Below, in pieces: positions 23,237 through 33,700 of a stretch of 64,000 nt of DNA; the stretch's first letter is position 1, and each line of letters starts with the position of its first letter. Source of the stretch: Chelydra serpentina (taxonomy: Eukaryota > Chordata > Testudines > Chelydridae); NCBI GenBank assembly GCA_037349315.1, contig JBAIAC010000608.1:210403-274402 (forward strand), written 5' to 3'. A program made the position numbers and the translations under genes. The notes below the pieces were generated by a model that was not told where the DNA came from, ran no database searches, and saw only the letters and a list, made by a program, of their open reading frames with translations.

Positions 23237-23971
23237 TGATGGCTTCCTTTTCCCTAGCTGTCCAGCAAGACACTCCTCCATCTGCCACTGGCCTGTCCCT
23301 GGGATAACCCCAACCCCTGCAGGACAGGGAAAACTGCAGGATCTTGGCCGGTCACCTCTTGGAGCCTTGTGGCTTGGCCTCCTCTGCCCTTGGAGGTTGG
23401 CCTGCAGAGCCCAGCTCTTCCCATTTGCCAAAGGAGGAAGTGAGGTGGGAATGGGGCAAAAGAGGAAGGTCGTGCTGAGGAAGGCAGGGCAGAAGCAAAG
23501 CGGCTCAGTGGGGTTAGTCGAGCGCCACCGTTCGTTCTGCCAAAGCCTGGGGTGATGCGTTTGGCTGCTGGGAGGTAGAATCCTGTGCCTGCCCCTCGGC
23601 TTCCCAGGGGTGGCTACTTGCAGCCCAGGAGAAGCAGCGGGGTTCTGGGTGGAAGGAAAAGTAGCCGTGGGGAGTCCCAGTGGGCTCCTTTCTGGCAAGA
23701 TGTTTTTCTGTGTTGGGCTTGGGAGTTGCCTGTGAGCCGGGGGTGGACTTGTTCCCGTGGGAACCGCTGCTCCTGTCTCCCGACCTGGGGGCGCCAGTGA
23801 CAGCTTGGGAGGGGGCAGGTGCTGGCTTGAGTGACTGGGATCCAGGAGGCCCCAGCCTGCTCCTCCGGGGCCAAGGCCACTGCTAGTCTCCTGCCTTGTG
23901 ACATCAGGATTTCAATCTCCCCAGCATGAGCTGTGGCACGTGTATTAACCCTTCTTGGGGGGCCTGGTCGC

Positions 23972-24041
23972 TGCCAAGTAGCTCAGTGGGGAGTGGATGA
24001 GATTGAAGATCTGAAGGTTTCTGGCTGGATGCCAGGCTCTA
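23972..24041 (+). pseudogene. tRNA-Phe (GAA) relic
   Basis: TAGCTCAGTGGGGAG, then GATTGAAGATCTGAAGG, aligns with the D arm and anticodon arm of tRNA-Phe (anticodon GAA). The T arm is degraded (TGGCTGGATGCCA in place of a GGTTCGANNCC box) and the acceptor stem does not close. An inverted copy lies in arm B at about 48190-48258. Confidence 0.6.
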
Positions 24042-24599
24042 GCTCACCCCTTCCCCCTGGGCCTGTCGTGCTGGGCTTTCTCCTGGGTGTGCAGCTGTGC
24101 CCTGAACTCACGAGTTTCCCTCATTTCAGAGGCAACACGTGCAGAGGGCGGGATGTGGGGCCATGTGCCCCACCTGGGTTAGCATCCCGGCTACAGCATG
24201 GGGTGCTGCCAGGCTCCCTCCCTGCACAGCAGCGGCTGGAGGGGGGAGGGGAGCGGGGCTGCCTTTGCTGCTTCCTCTCCCTGCATTGTTCACTCCTGGG
24301 AGGGGTGTTGATGGTAAGGGGGTGGGGCTGAACCTTGAAATTGTGCCCTCCTGCCCCCCCGCCCCCGGCTTTCAGCAGAGACCAGTCGTCTGTGCCTGGT
24401 GTCCAGCTCCTCAGCCAGTGGATAATGTGGGATTCTGCTCCGGAGTGGCCGGCCCTGACTTTCTTTCTCAGGAAGGGGAGGAAAAAGGAATCTCTTCTCA
24501 AACCCCCAGTCCCACCGCTGACCGAGGGGTGACTTTCTAAGCTCCCGCCACAGTGGAGGATTTAGCGTTAGTGGAGCTCTGTGCGCATAAACATTCCCC

Positions 24600-25030
24600 A
24601 TTCATCCCAGCCCTGGTATGTCTCCAGTCGCCGCTGTCCCCTGGCAGCAGCAAAGGAAGTTTCCCACCATCCAGGAGACCCCAGCCTGGAGTAAAGTCAG
24701 CTTCAGGCTTCTCCCCTCTCCCTTCTTGGAAGCCAGTTCATGTTTGTACCATGAGTTACAGCAGCCGAACCCCCCGAGTCTGGCTTAATGTCACAAGGTC
24801 CCAGTGTCTCCATGGAAGACAATTTGTTAAATCCCAGATGAGTGGAGTTAAATCGGTTCTCAGCCTGAGTCCTTTGCTCTTAATCCTGAGTATATTGTCC
24901 CACCACGGGGCCATTTCCCGCCTCTCTTTCAGACAGAAGCACAATTTTCTTTGCACAGACCCAGGAACAGCGAGATCTGTCTCTGTCCCTTGTGCAAAGC
25001 TGAAATCCCTCAGCGTGCTGGAATTTAAGT
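24600..25030. other. No gene recognised
   Basis: Mixed-composition DNA after the end of arm A. No exon, tRNA or named repeat is visible. Confidence 0.4.
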
Positions 25031-25138
25031 GATGGAAGCATCAATCCCTGGCCGGGTGGGGGCTGAGGCTGGTGCTCAAGTCACAGCAGCTACCAGGCAA
25101 AAGACAGGCTCCCACGTCACTGGAGAGAGCAAGACTGC

Positions 25139-25545
25139 TCCCTACGAAGCCAGTCAGGACTCTGGAGGAGCCTCCTCGCTGAGCCGACTGTCTCCAGGGC
25201 AAGAAGCTTCCCCAGCTTCCACCTTCCTGGGTGTGACCCCGGAGCATTCAGCATCCCCTTCTTCACCGAAGGGAGTCCACACAATCGGGGCTCGTGGGGA
25301 AGCCAGAGGGCCCTGCCCCCAACTCCACCGTCAGACGTGACTCTCAGCCAGCCAGTAAAACAGAAGGTTTATTACACAACAGGAACAGGGTCTAAACCAG
25401 AGCTTGTAGGTACAGAGAACAGGACCCCTCAGTCAGGTCCATCTTGGGGGGTGGGGAGGCCAGAGCCCATCTGGACCTCCCTCCATATCCCCAGCCAGCT
25501 CCAAACTCTCCAGCCCCACCTCTGCCTTTGTCTCCTTCCCTGTTT
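25139..25545 (-). mobile_element. LTR/leader fragment, copy 1 (minus)
   Basis: The segment from tccctacgaagccagtcagg through agaaggtttattacac to cacctctgcctttgtctcc is the reverse complement of the 26.18-26.58 kb part of the plus-strand copy. It contains an AATAAA on the minus strand. It ends 20 bases before the tRNA-Arg gene. Confidence 0.75.
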
Positions 25546-25564
25546 GGAGAGACTTTCCCCGTGT

Positions 25565-25637
25565 GACCGCGTGGCCTAATGGATCAGGCGTCTGACTTCG
25601 GATCAGATGATTGAGGGTTCGAGTCCCTTCGCAGTTG
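25565..25637 (+). tRNA. tRNA-Arg (TCG)
   Basis: A 73-bp gene: GACCGCG acceptor, GGCCTAATGGAT D arm, CTGACTTCGGATCAG anticodon arm with TCG, B box GGTTCGAGTCC. The acceptor 3' strand CGCAGTT gives one mismatch and one wobble. No T4 run lies immediately downstream, so activity is uncertain. Confidence 0.85.
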
Positions 25638-25917
25638 TGCTTTGTTCACTTTCCCCTTTGTGCTGAAAGTCCTGCTCCCTTCAGGGATGGAGCCCCTTCT
25701 TGGCGGCTCTGGCCAATGCTCTAGCTTCAGCTAGAGCCCTGGGAAGGAGGTTGTCAAGGTTCACTCTGAACTCTAGGGTACAGATGTGGGGACATGCATG
25801 AAACACCCCCTAAGCTTATTTTTACCAGTTTAGGATAAAAACGTCCCCAAGGCACGTTTTTGTCCTTGAACGTTACGATGCCACCACCAAGTGATTTAAA
25901 CAAACATTCAGGGTGGG
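25638..25917. other. Possible decayed interspersed repeat
   Basis: The stretch with ggttcactctgaactctagg and gtacagatgtggggacatgc resembles a common turtle repeat as I remember it, possibly an LTR. No coding frame and no firm borders. Confidence 0.35.
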
Positions 25918-26610
25918 TGTAACGAAGTGGGACTGTTCCTAAAATTTCCTCTGAATACTGAGTGTGTGCCTCAGTTTCCCCTATGCCTCAGTTTCCCCTC
26001 TGCATTTCTTAAGTTTCTAGGTGGTGGGATAAGGGGTGTGATTTTTGCAAACCCCTAGAGGGCCAGTGTGATGACAGAGAATGGCCGACACCCTGTCTCC
26101 TGGCAACTGCTGGCCTGGGCCCCTTCCCTGAAAAGGTGCCGGCTGAAGGGTTTGGGGAACAAAGGGATCAGTGATCTCCTGGCCCGGGAAGGAGACAAAG
26201 GCAGAGGTGGGGCTGGACAGTTTGGAGCTGGCTGGGCACATGGAGAGAGGTCTAGATGGGCGTCTGGCCTCCCCACCCCCCAAGATGGACCTGACTGAGG
26301 GGTCCTGTTCTCTGTACCTACAAGCTCTGGTTTAGACCCTGTTCCTGTCATCTAATAAACCTCCTGGTTCACTGGCCAGCTGAGAGTCACGTCTGACTGT
26401 GGAGTTGGGGGGCAGGGCCCTCTGGCTTCCCCAGGAGCCCCGCTGGGTGAAGAAGGGGATGCTGAATGCTCCAGGGTCAGACCCAGGAAGGTCGAAGCTG
26501 GGGAAGCTTCTTGCCCTGGAGACAGTCGGCTCAGCGAGGAGGCTCCTCCAGAGTCCTGACTGGCTTCGTAGGGAGCAGTTCCAGAGCATCGCCCGACAGG
26601 GGCATCGACA
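25918..26610 (+). mobile_element. LTR plus leader fragment, copy 2 (plus)
   Basis: It begins TGTAACGAAGTGGGAC, has an AATAAA at 26354-26359, and continues through ctgagagtcacgtctgactg and agtcctgactggcttcgtag. The same sequence occurs inverted at 51305-52010 and partly at 25139-25545. The overall form (TG start, poly(A) signal about 440 bp in) suggests an LTR with the adjoining leader. No gag or pol follows. Confidence 0.65.
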
Positions 26611-26617
26611 GAGCAGT

Positions 26618-26940
26618 GACTGGGGAGCTCAGGGCTGGGATAGGAGGGGCTGCGGGTCGGGAGTGAGGGGCACCGGCAGAGCGGTGACTGGGGAGCTCAG
26701 GGCTGGGATAGAAGGGGCTGCGGGTCGGGAGTGAGGGGCACCGGCAGAGCGGTGACTGGGGAGCTCAGGGCGGGATAGAAGGGGCTGCGGGTCGGGAGTG
26801 AGGGGCACCGGCAGAGCGGTGACTGGGGAGCTCAGGGCTGGGATAGAAGGGGCTGCGGGTCGGGAGTGAGGGGCACCGGCAGAGCGGTGACTGGGGAGCT
26901 CAGGGCTGGTACAGCAGGGGCTGCGGGTCGGGAGTGAGGG
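26618..26940 (+). repeat. 68-bp minisatellite, about 5 copies
   Basis: The unit runs gtgactggggagctcagggc, tgggatagaaggggctgcgg, gtcgggagtgaggggcaccg, gcagagcg. Part of it (gacagagcagtgactgggga) is the end of the preceding LTR leader, so the array seems to have arisen by tandem duplication of that edge. Confidence 0.92.
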
Positions 26941-27205
26941 GCTGAGACCCCCTCGGATTTTCCGCTGCCCCCGGCACTGGGGACCCCCCGCCCCGCCCCC
27001 TTTCTCCCTAGAGAGCCACGAGCCGCCCCCAGGGTCCCCCCTCCCCCCCCTGAGCAGGTCTCTGCGCCCCTCCCCCACCGCGCCCCATTGTCTCCCCCTC
27101 CCCCCATGGGCGGCTCTCACTGTGTGGGGGCTCGGGGGGGCTCTGGGTTCACTGGCCAGGGACTCTGGGGACTCGGTCCCAGGGAATCTCTGGGGGGCCC
27201 CTGGC
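26940..27205 (+). repeat. Copy of the 15200-15470 segment
   Basis: gctgagaccccctcggattt, tctccccctccccccatggg and gactctggggactcggtccc match 15205-15460 in the same orientation. The copy leads straight into the expanded minisatellite that follows. Confidence 0.88.
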
Positions 27206-30100
27206 TGGGGGTTGGGCTCTGGGGGGGTCTGGGGCCTATGGCTGGGGGTCTGGACTCTGGGGGGGTCTGGGGCCCCTGTCTGGGGGCCTGGGCTCTGGGG
27301 GGTGTTTGGGGGCCCTGGCTGGGGGTCTGGGCTCTGGGGGGAGTGTGGGGCCCCTGGATGGGGGTCTGGGCTCTGGGGGGCTCTGGGGCCCCTGCCTGGG
27401 GGTGTGGGCTCTGGGGGGGGGTCTGGGGCCCCTGGCTGGGGGTCTGGGCTCTGGGGGGGGTCTAGGGCCCCTGGTTGGGGGTCTGGGCTCTGGGGGGGTC
27501 TGGGGACCCTGGTTGGGGGTCTGGGCTCTGGGGGGGGGGGTCTGGGGCACCTGCCTGGGGGTCTGGGCTATGGGGGGGGTCTGGTGCCCCTGGATGGGTG
27601 TCTGGGCTCTGGGGGGGTGTCTGGGGCCCCTGGCTGCGGGTCTGGTCTCTGGGGGGAGTCTGGGGCCCCTGGCTGGCGGTCTGGGCTCTGGGGGGTATCT
27701 GGGGCCCCTGGCTGGGGGTCTGGGCTCTGGGGGGGTCTGGGGCCCCTGGGTGTGGGTTCTGGGGCCCTGTCTGGGGGTCTGGGCTCTGGGGGGTGGTCTG
27801 GGGCCCCTGGCTGGGGGTCTGGGCTCTGGGGGGGGTCTGGGGCCCCTGGCTGGGGGTCTGGGCTCTGGGGGGGGGTCTGGGGCCCCTGGCTGGGGGGCTG
27901 GGCTCTGGGCGGGGACTGGCGCCCCTGGCTGGGGGGCAGTGCTCTGGGAGTATCTGGGGCCCCTGGCTGGGGGCTGGGCTCTGGAGGGGGCTGGGCTCTG
28001 GGGGGGGGCTGCGGCCCCTGGCTGGGGGGATGGGCTCTGGGGGTGGTCTGCGGCCCCTGGCTGGGGGTCTGGGGTCTGGGGGTGTCTGGGGCCCCTGGCT
28101 GGGGGTCTGGGGCCCCTGGCTGGGGGCTGGGCTCTGGGGGGGGGTCTGGGCTCCGGGGGGGGGGTCTGGGGCTCCTGGCAGGGGTATCTGGGTTCTGGGG
28201 GGGGTCTGGGGCCCCTGGCTGGCGGTCTGGGCTCTGGGGGGTGCTGGGGCCCCTAGCTGGGGGTCTGGGCTCTGGGGGGTGACTGGGGCCCCTGGCTGGT
28301 GGTCTGGGCTCTGGGGCGGGTCTGGGGCCCCTGGCTGGGGGTCTGGGCTCTGGGGGGTGTTTGGGGGCCCTGGCTGGGGGTCTGGGCTCTGGGGGGAGTG
28401 TGGGGCCCCTGGCTGGGGGTCTGGGCTCTGGGGGGGCTCTGGGGCCCCTGGCTGGGGGTGTGGGCTCTGGGGGGGGTCTGGGGCCCCTGGCTGGGGGGCT
28501 GGGCTCTGGGGCCCCTGGCTGGGGGTCTGGGCTCTGGGGGGGGTCTGGGGCCCCTGGCTGGGGGTCTGGGCTCTGGGGGGGGGTCTGGGGCTCCTGGCTG
28601 GGGGTCTGGGCTCTGGGGGGGGTCTGGGGCCCCTGGCTGGGGGTCTGGGCTCCGGGGGGGTATGGGCTCTGGGGGGGGTCTGGGGCCCATGGCTGGGGAT
28701 CTGGCCTCTGGGGGGGTCTGGGGCCCCTGGCTGGGCATCTGGGCTTGGGGGGGGTATGGGGCCCCTGGCTGGGGGCTGGGCTCTGGGGGGGGGTCTGGGG
28801 CCCGTGGCTGGGGTTCTGGGCTCTGGGGGCGGGTCTGGTGCCCCTGGCTGGGTGCTGGGCTCTGGGGGGGTCTGGGCTCTGGGGGGCGTCTGGGGCCCCT
28901 GGCTGGGGGGATGGTCTCTAGGGGGGGTCTGGGGCCCCTGGTTGGGGGGCTGGGCTCTGGGGGGTGTCTGGGGCCCCGGGCTGGGGGTCTGGGCTCTGGG
29001 GGGGGGTCTGGGGCCCCTGCCTGGGGGCTGGGCTCTGGGGGGTGGTCTGGGGTCCCAGGCTGGGGGTCTGGGGCCCCTGGCTGGGGGTCTGGGCTCTGGG
29101 GGGGTCTGGGGCCCCTGGCTGGGGGTCTGGGCTCTGGGGGGCGGGTTGGGGCCCCTGGCTGGGGGTTCTGGCGCCCCTGTCAGGGGGTCTGGGCTCTGGG
29201 GGGTGGTCTGTGGCCCCTGGGTGGGGTCTGGGCTCTGGGGGGGGCCTGGTGCCCCAGGCTGGGGGGCTGGGCTCTGGGGGGGGACTGGCGCCCCTGGCAG
29301 GGGGGCAGGGCTCTGGGGGTATCTGGAGCCCCTGGCTGGGGGTCTGGGCTCTGGGGGTGGTCTGGGGCCCCTGGCTAGGGGTCTGGGCTCTGGGGGGGGT
29401 CTTGGGCCCCTGGCTGGGGGTCTGGGCTCTGGGGGTGTCTGGGGCCCCTGGCTGGGGGTCTGGGCTCTGGGGGGGGTCTGGGGCCCCTGGCTCGGGCTCT
29501 GGGCTCTGGGGGGTTATGGGCTCTGGGGGGGGTCTGGGGCCCGTGGCTGGGGGTCTGGGCTCGGGGGGGGGGTAGGGGCCCCTGGCGGGGGGGCTGGGGC
29601 CCGTGGCTGGGGTTCTGGGCTCTGGGGGCGGGTCTGGTGCCCCTGGCTGGGTGCTGGGCTCTGCGGGGCGTCTGGGGCCCCTGGCTGGGGGGATGGTCTC
29701 TAGGGGGGGTCTGGGGCCCCTGGCTGGGAGGCTGCGCTCTGGGGGGTGTCTGGGGCCCCGGGCTGGGGGGCTGGGCTCTGGGGCGGGTCTGGGAACCCCG
29801 GCTGGGGGCTGGACTAAGGGGGGAGTCTGGGGCCCCTGGCTGGGGGTCTGGGCTCTGGGGGGGGTCTGGGGCTCCTGGCTGGGGGTCTGGGCTCTGGGGG
29901 GGGGGTCTGGGGCCCCTGGCTGGGGGTCTGGGCTCTGGGGGGGTCTGGGCTCTGGGGGGGGTCTGGGGCCCGTGGCTGGGGGTCTGGGCTCTGGGGGGGG
30001 TCTGGGGCCCCTGCCTGGGGGCTGGGCTCTGGGGGCAGTCTGGGGCTCCTGGCTGGGGGTGTGGGCTCTGGGGGGGGGTCTGGGGCCCCTGGCTGGGGGG
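27205..30100 (+). repeat. G-rich minisatellite, unit about 39 bp, about 70 copies
   Basis: The unit is tctggggcccctggctgggg followed by gtctgggctctgggggggg, with the G-run varying in length (roughly 38-41 bp). Copy number is estimated from length. Open frames of up to 742 codons (Gly/Trp/Leu-rich on plus, Pro-rich on minus) are repeat artefacts. Four G-tracts with loops of 3-4 bases occur in each unit, so G-quadruplex formation is expected on the plus strand. Confidence 0.93.
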
Positions 30101-32999
30101 CTGGGCAGCTCCTGGGGGTGGGGCTCTGGCATAGCACGGGGGCGGGGCAGCTCCTCGGGGCGGTGCTCTGGCTCCATTGGGAGCCGGGGTCGGGGCAGCT
30201 CCTGGGGGCGGGGCTCTGGCTCCATTGGGAGCCGGGGGCGGGCAGCTCTTGGGGGCGGGGCTCTGGCACAGAGCGGGGACGGGGCAGCTCTTGGGGGCGG
30301 GGCTCTGGCACAGCCCGGGGGCGGGGCAGCGCCTGGGGGCGGGGCTCTGGCTCCATTGGGAGCCGGGGGCGGGGCATCTCCTGGGGGCGGGGCTCTGGCA
30401 CAGCCCGGGGGCGGAAGAGCTCCTAGGGGCGGGGCTCTGGCTCCATTGGGAGCCGGGGGCGGGGCAGCTCCTGGGGGCGGGGCTCTGGCACAGAGCGGGG
30501 ACGGGGCAGCTCATGGGGGTGGGGCTCTGGCATAGCACGGTGGCGGGGCAGCTCCTGGGGGCGGGACTCTGGCACAAAGCGGGGACGGGGCAGCTCCTGG
30601 GGGCGGGGCTCTGGCACAGGCCGGGAGCGGGGCAGCTCCTGGGGACGAGGCTCAGGGTCCATTGTGAGCCGGGGGCGGGGCACCGCATGGGGGCGGTGCT
30701 CTGGCACAGCCCGGGGGCGGGGCAGCTCCTGGGGGCGGGGCTCTGGCACAAAGCGGGGACGGGGCAGCTCCTGGGGGAGGGGCTCTGTCTCCATTGTGAG
30801 CCAGGGGCGGGGCAGCGCCTGGGGGCGGAGCTCTGGCTCAATTGTGAGCCGGGGGCGGGGCAGCGCCTGGGGGCGGAGCTCTGGCACAGCCCGGGGGCGT
30901 GGCAGCTCCTGGGGGCGGGGCCCCGTCACAGCGGGGCATCTCCTGGGGGCGGTGCTCTGGATCCATTGTGAGCCGGGGGCGGGGCAGCTCCTGGGGGCGG
31001 GGCTCTGGCTCCATTGGGAGCCGCGGGCGGGGCAGCTCTTGGGGGCGGGGCTCTGGCACAGAGCGGGGACGGGGCAGCTCCTGGGGGCGGGGCTATGGCA
31101 CAGCCCGGGGGCGGGGCACCGCCTGGGGGCGGGGCTCTCGCTCCATTGGGAGCCCGGGGCGGGGCAGCTCCTGGGGGCGGGGCTCTGGCTCCATTGTGAG
31201 CCGCGGGCGGGGCAGCTCCTGGGGGCAGGGCTCTGGCACAGCCCGGGGGCGGGGCAGCTCCTGGGGGCGGGGCTCTGGCACAATGCGGGGACGGGGCAGC
31301 TCCTGGGGGCGGTGCTCTGGCTCCATTGTGAGCCAGGGGCGTGGTAGCTCCTGGGGGCGGGTTTCTGGCTCCATTGTGAGCCGGGGGCGGGGCAGCTCCT
31401 GGGGGCGGGGCTCTGGCTCCATTGGGAACCGGGGGCGGGGCAGCTCCTGGGGGCGGGGCTCTGGCTCCATTGGGAGCCGGGGTCGGGGCAGCTCCCGGGG
31501 GCGGGGCTCTGGCTCCATTGGGAGCCGGGGTCGGGGCAGCTCCTGGGGGCGGGGCTCTGGCTCCATTGGGAGCCGGGGGCCGGGCAGCTCTTGGGGGCGG
31601 GGCTCTGGCACAGAGCGGGGACGGGGCAGCTCCTGGGGGCGGGGATCTGGCACAGCCCGGGGGCGGGGCAGCGCCTCGGGGCGGGGCTCTGGCTCCATTG
31701 GGAGCCGGGGGCGGGGCATCTCCTGGGGGCGGGGCTCTGGCACAGCCCGGGGGCGGGGCAGCTCCTCGGAGCGGGGCTCTGGCTCCATTGGGAGCCGGGG
31801 GCGGGGCAGCTCCTGGGGGCGGGGCTCTGGCACAGAGCGGGGACGGGGCAACTCCTGCGGGCGGGGCTCTGGCATAGCCGGGGGCGGGGCAGCTCCTGGG
31901 GGCGGGGCTCTGGCACAAAGCGGGGACGGGGCAGCTCCTGGGGGCGGGGCTCTGGCACAGGCCGCGAGCGGGGCAGCTCCCGGCGGGGCTCTGGCTCCAT
32001 TGGGAGCCGGGGACAGGGTAGCTCCTGGGGGCGGGGCTCTGGCACAGGTCGGGAGCAGGGCAGCTCATGGGGGCGAGGGTCAGGCTCCATTGTGAGCCGG
32101 GGGCGGGGCACCTCATGCGGGCGGGGCTCTGGCACAGCCCGGGGGCGGGGCAGCTCCTGGGGGCGGGGCTCTGGCACAGAGCGGGGACGGGGCAGCTCAT
32201 GGGGGTGGGGCTCTGGCATAGCACGGGGGCGGGGCAGCTCCTGGGAGCGGGACTCTGGCACAAAGCGGGGACGGGGCAGCTCCTGGGGGCGGGGCTCTGT
32301 CTCCATTCTGAGCCAGGGGCGGGGCCGCTCCTGGGGGCGGGGCTCGAGCTCCATTGTGAACCGGGGGCGGGGCAGCTCCTGGGGGCGGGGCTCTGGCTCC
32401 ATTGGGAGCCGGGGTCGGGGCAGCTCCTGGGGGCGGGTCTCTGGCTCCATTGGGAGCCGGGGGCGGGGCAGCTCTTGGGGGCGGGGCTCTGGCACAGAGC
32501 GGGGACGGGGCAGCTCCTGGGTACGGGGCTCTGGCACAGAGCGGGGACGGGGCAGCTCCTGGGGGCGGGGCTCTGGCACAGCCCGGGGGCCTGGCATCTC
32601 CTGGGGGTGGTGCTCTGGCTCCATTGTGAGCCAGGGGCGGGGTAGCTCCTGGGGGCGGGTTTCTGGCTCCATTGTGAGCCGGGGGCGGGGCAGCTCCTGT
32701 GGGCGGGGCTCTGGCTCCATTGGGAACCGGGGGCGGGGCAGCTCCTGGGGGCGGGGCTCTGGCTCCATTGGGAGCCGGGGTCGGGGCAGCTCCTGGGGGC
32801 GGGGCTCTGGCTCCATTGGGAACCGGGGTCGGGGCAGCTCCTGCGGGCGGGGCTCTGGCACAGAGCGGGGACGGGGCAGCTCATGGGGGTGGGGCTCTGG
32901 CACAAAGCGGGGACGGGGTAGCTCCTGGGGGCGGGGCCCCGTCACAGCGGGGCATCTCCTGGGGGCGGTGCTCTGGCTCCATTGGGAGCCGGGGTCGGG

Positions 33000-33700
33000 G
33001 CAGCTCCTGGGGGCGGGGCTCTGGCACAGCCCGGGGGCGGGGCAGCTCCTGGGGGCGGGGCCCCGTCACAGCGGGGCATCTCCTGGGGGCGGTGCTCTGG
33101 CTCCATTGGGAGCCGGGGTCGGGGCAGCTCCTGGGGGCGGGGCTCTGGCACAGCCCGGGGGTGGGGCAGCGCCTGGGGGCAGGGCTGTGGCTCCATTGGG
33201 AGCCGGGGGCGGGGCAGCTCCTGGGGGCGGGGCTCTGGCTTCATTGTGAGCCGTGGGCGGGGCAGCTCCTGGGGGCAGGGCTCTGGCACAGCCCAGGGGC
33301 GGGGCAGCTCCTGGGGGCGGGGCTCTGGCTCCATTGGGAGCCGCGGGCGGGGCAGCTCCTGGGGGCGGGTTTCTGGCACAGAGCGGGGACGGGGCAGCTC
33401 ATGGGCGTGGGAGTCTGGTACAAAGCGGGGGCGGGGCAGCTCCTGGGGGCGGGACGGGGCATCACCTGGGGGCGGTGCTCTGGCTGCATTGTGAGTCGGG
33501 GGCGGGGCAGCTCCTAGGGGCGGGGCTCTGGCTCCATTGGGAGCCGGGGGCGGGGCAGCTCTTGGGGGTGGGGCTCTGGCACAGAGCGGGGACGGGGCAG
33601 CTCCTGGGGGCGGGGCTCTGGCTCCATTGGGAGCCGGGGGTGGGGCAGCTCCTGGGGGCTGGGCTCTGGCACAGAGCGGGGATGGGGTAGCTCCTGGGGG
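33000..33700 (+). repeat. Higher-order segment repeated at 37330-38030
   Basis: Within the GC-box array, this segment (including the rare gtgggcggggcagctcctgg and catgggcgtgggagtctgg variants) reappears 4329 bp downstream with few differences. Outside these limits the unit order diverges. Confidence 0.75.

Larger units (their letters stand above)
22170..24600 (+). repeat. Inverted segmental duplication, arm A
   Basis: This matches 47690-50100 in reverse complement over essentially its whole length, with substitutions and small indels. It carries an initiator-Met tRNA, a Val tRNA and a Phe-tRNA relic in the same relative order. Corresponding points: 22692-22763 with 49504-49575, and 23164-23236 with 49038-49110. 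I recognise no protein gene in it. Confidence 0.92.

Noticed and set aside
27475..29703. 742-codon Gly/Trp/Leu-rich frame on the plus strand
   Set aside because: It lies wholly in the 39-bp G-rich minisatellite, and comparable frames exist in the other frames.
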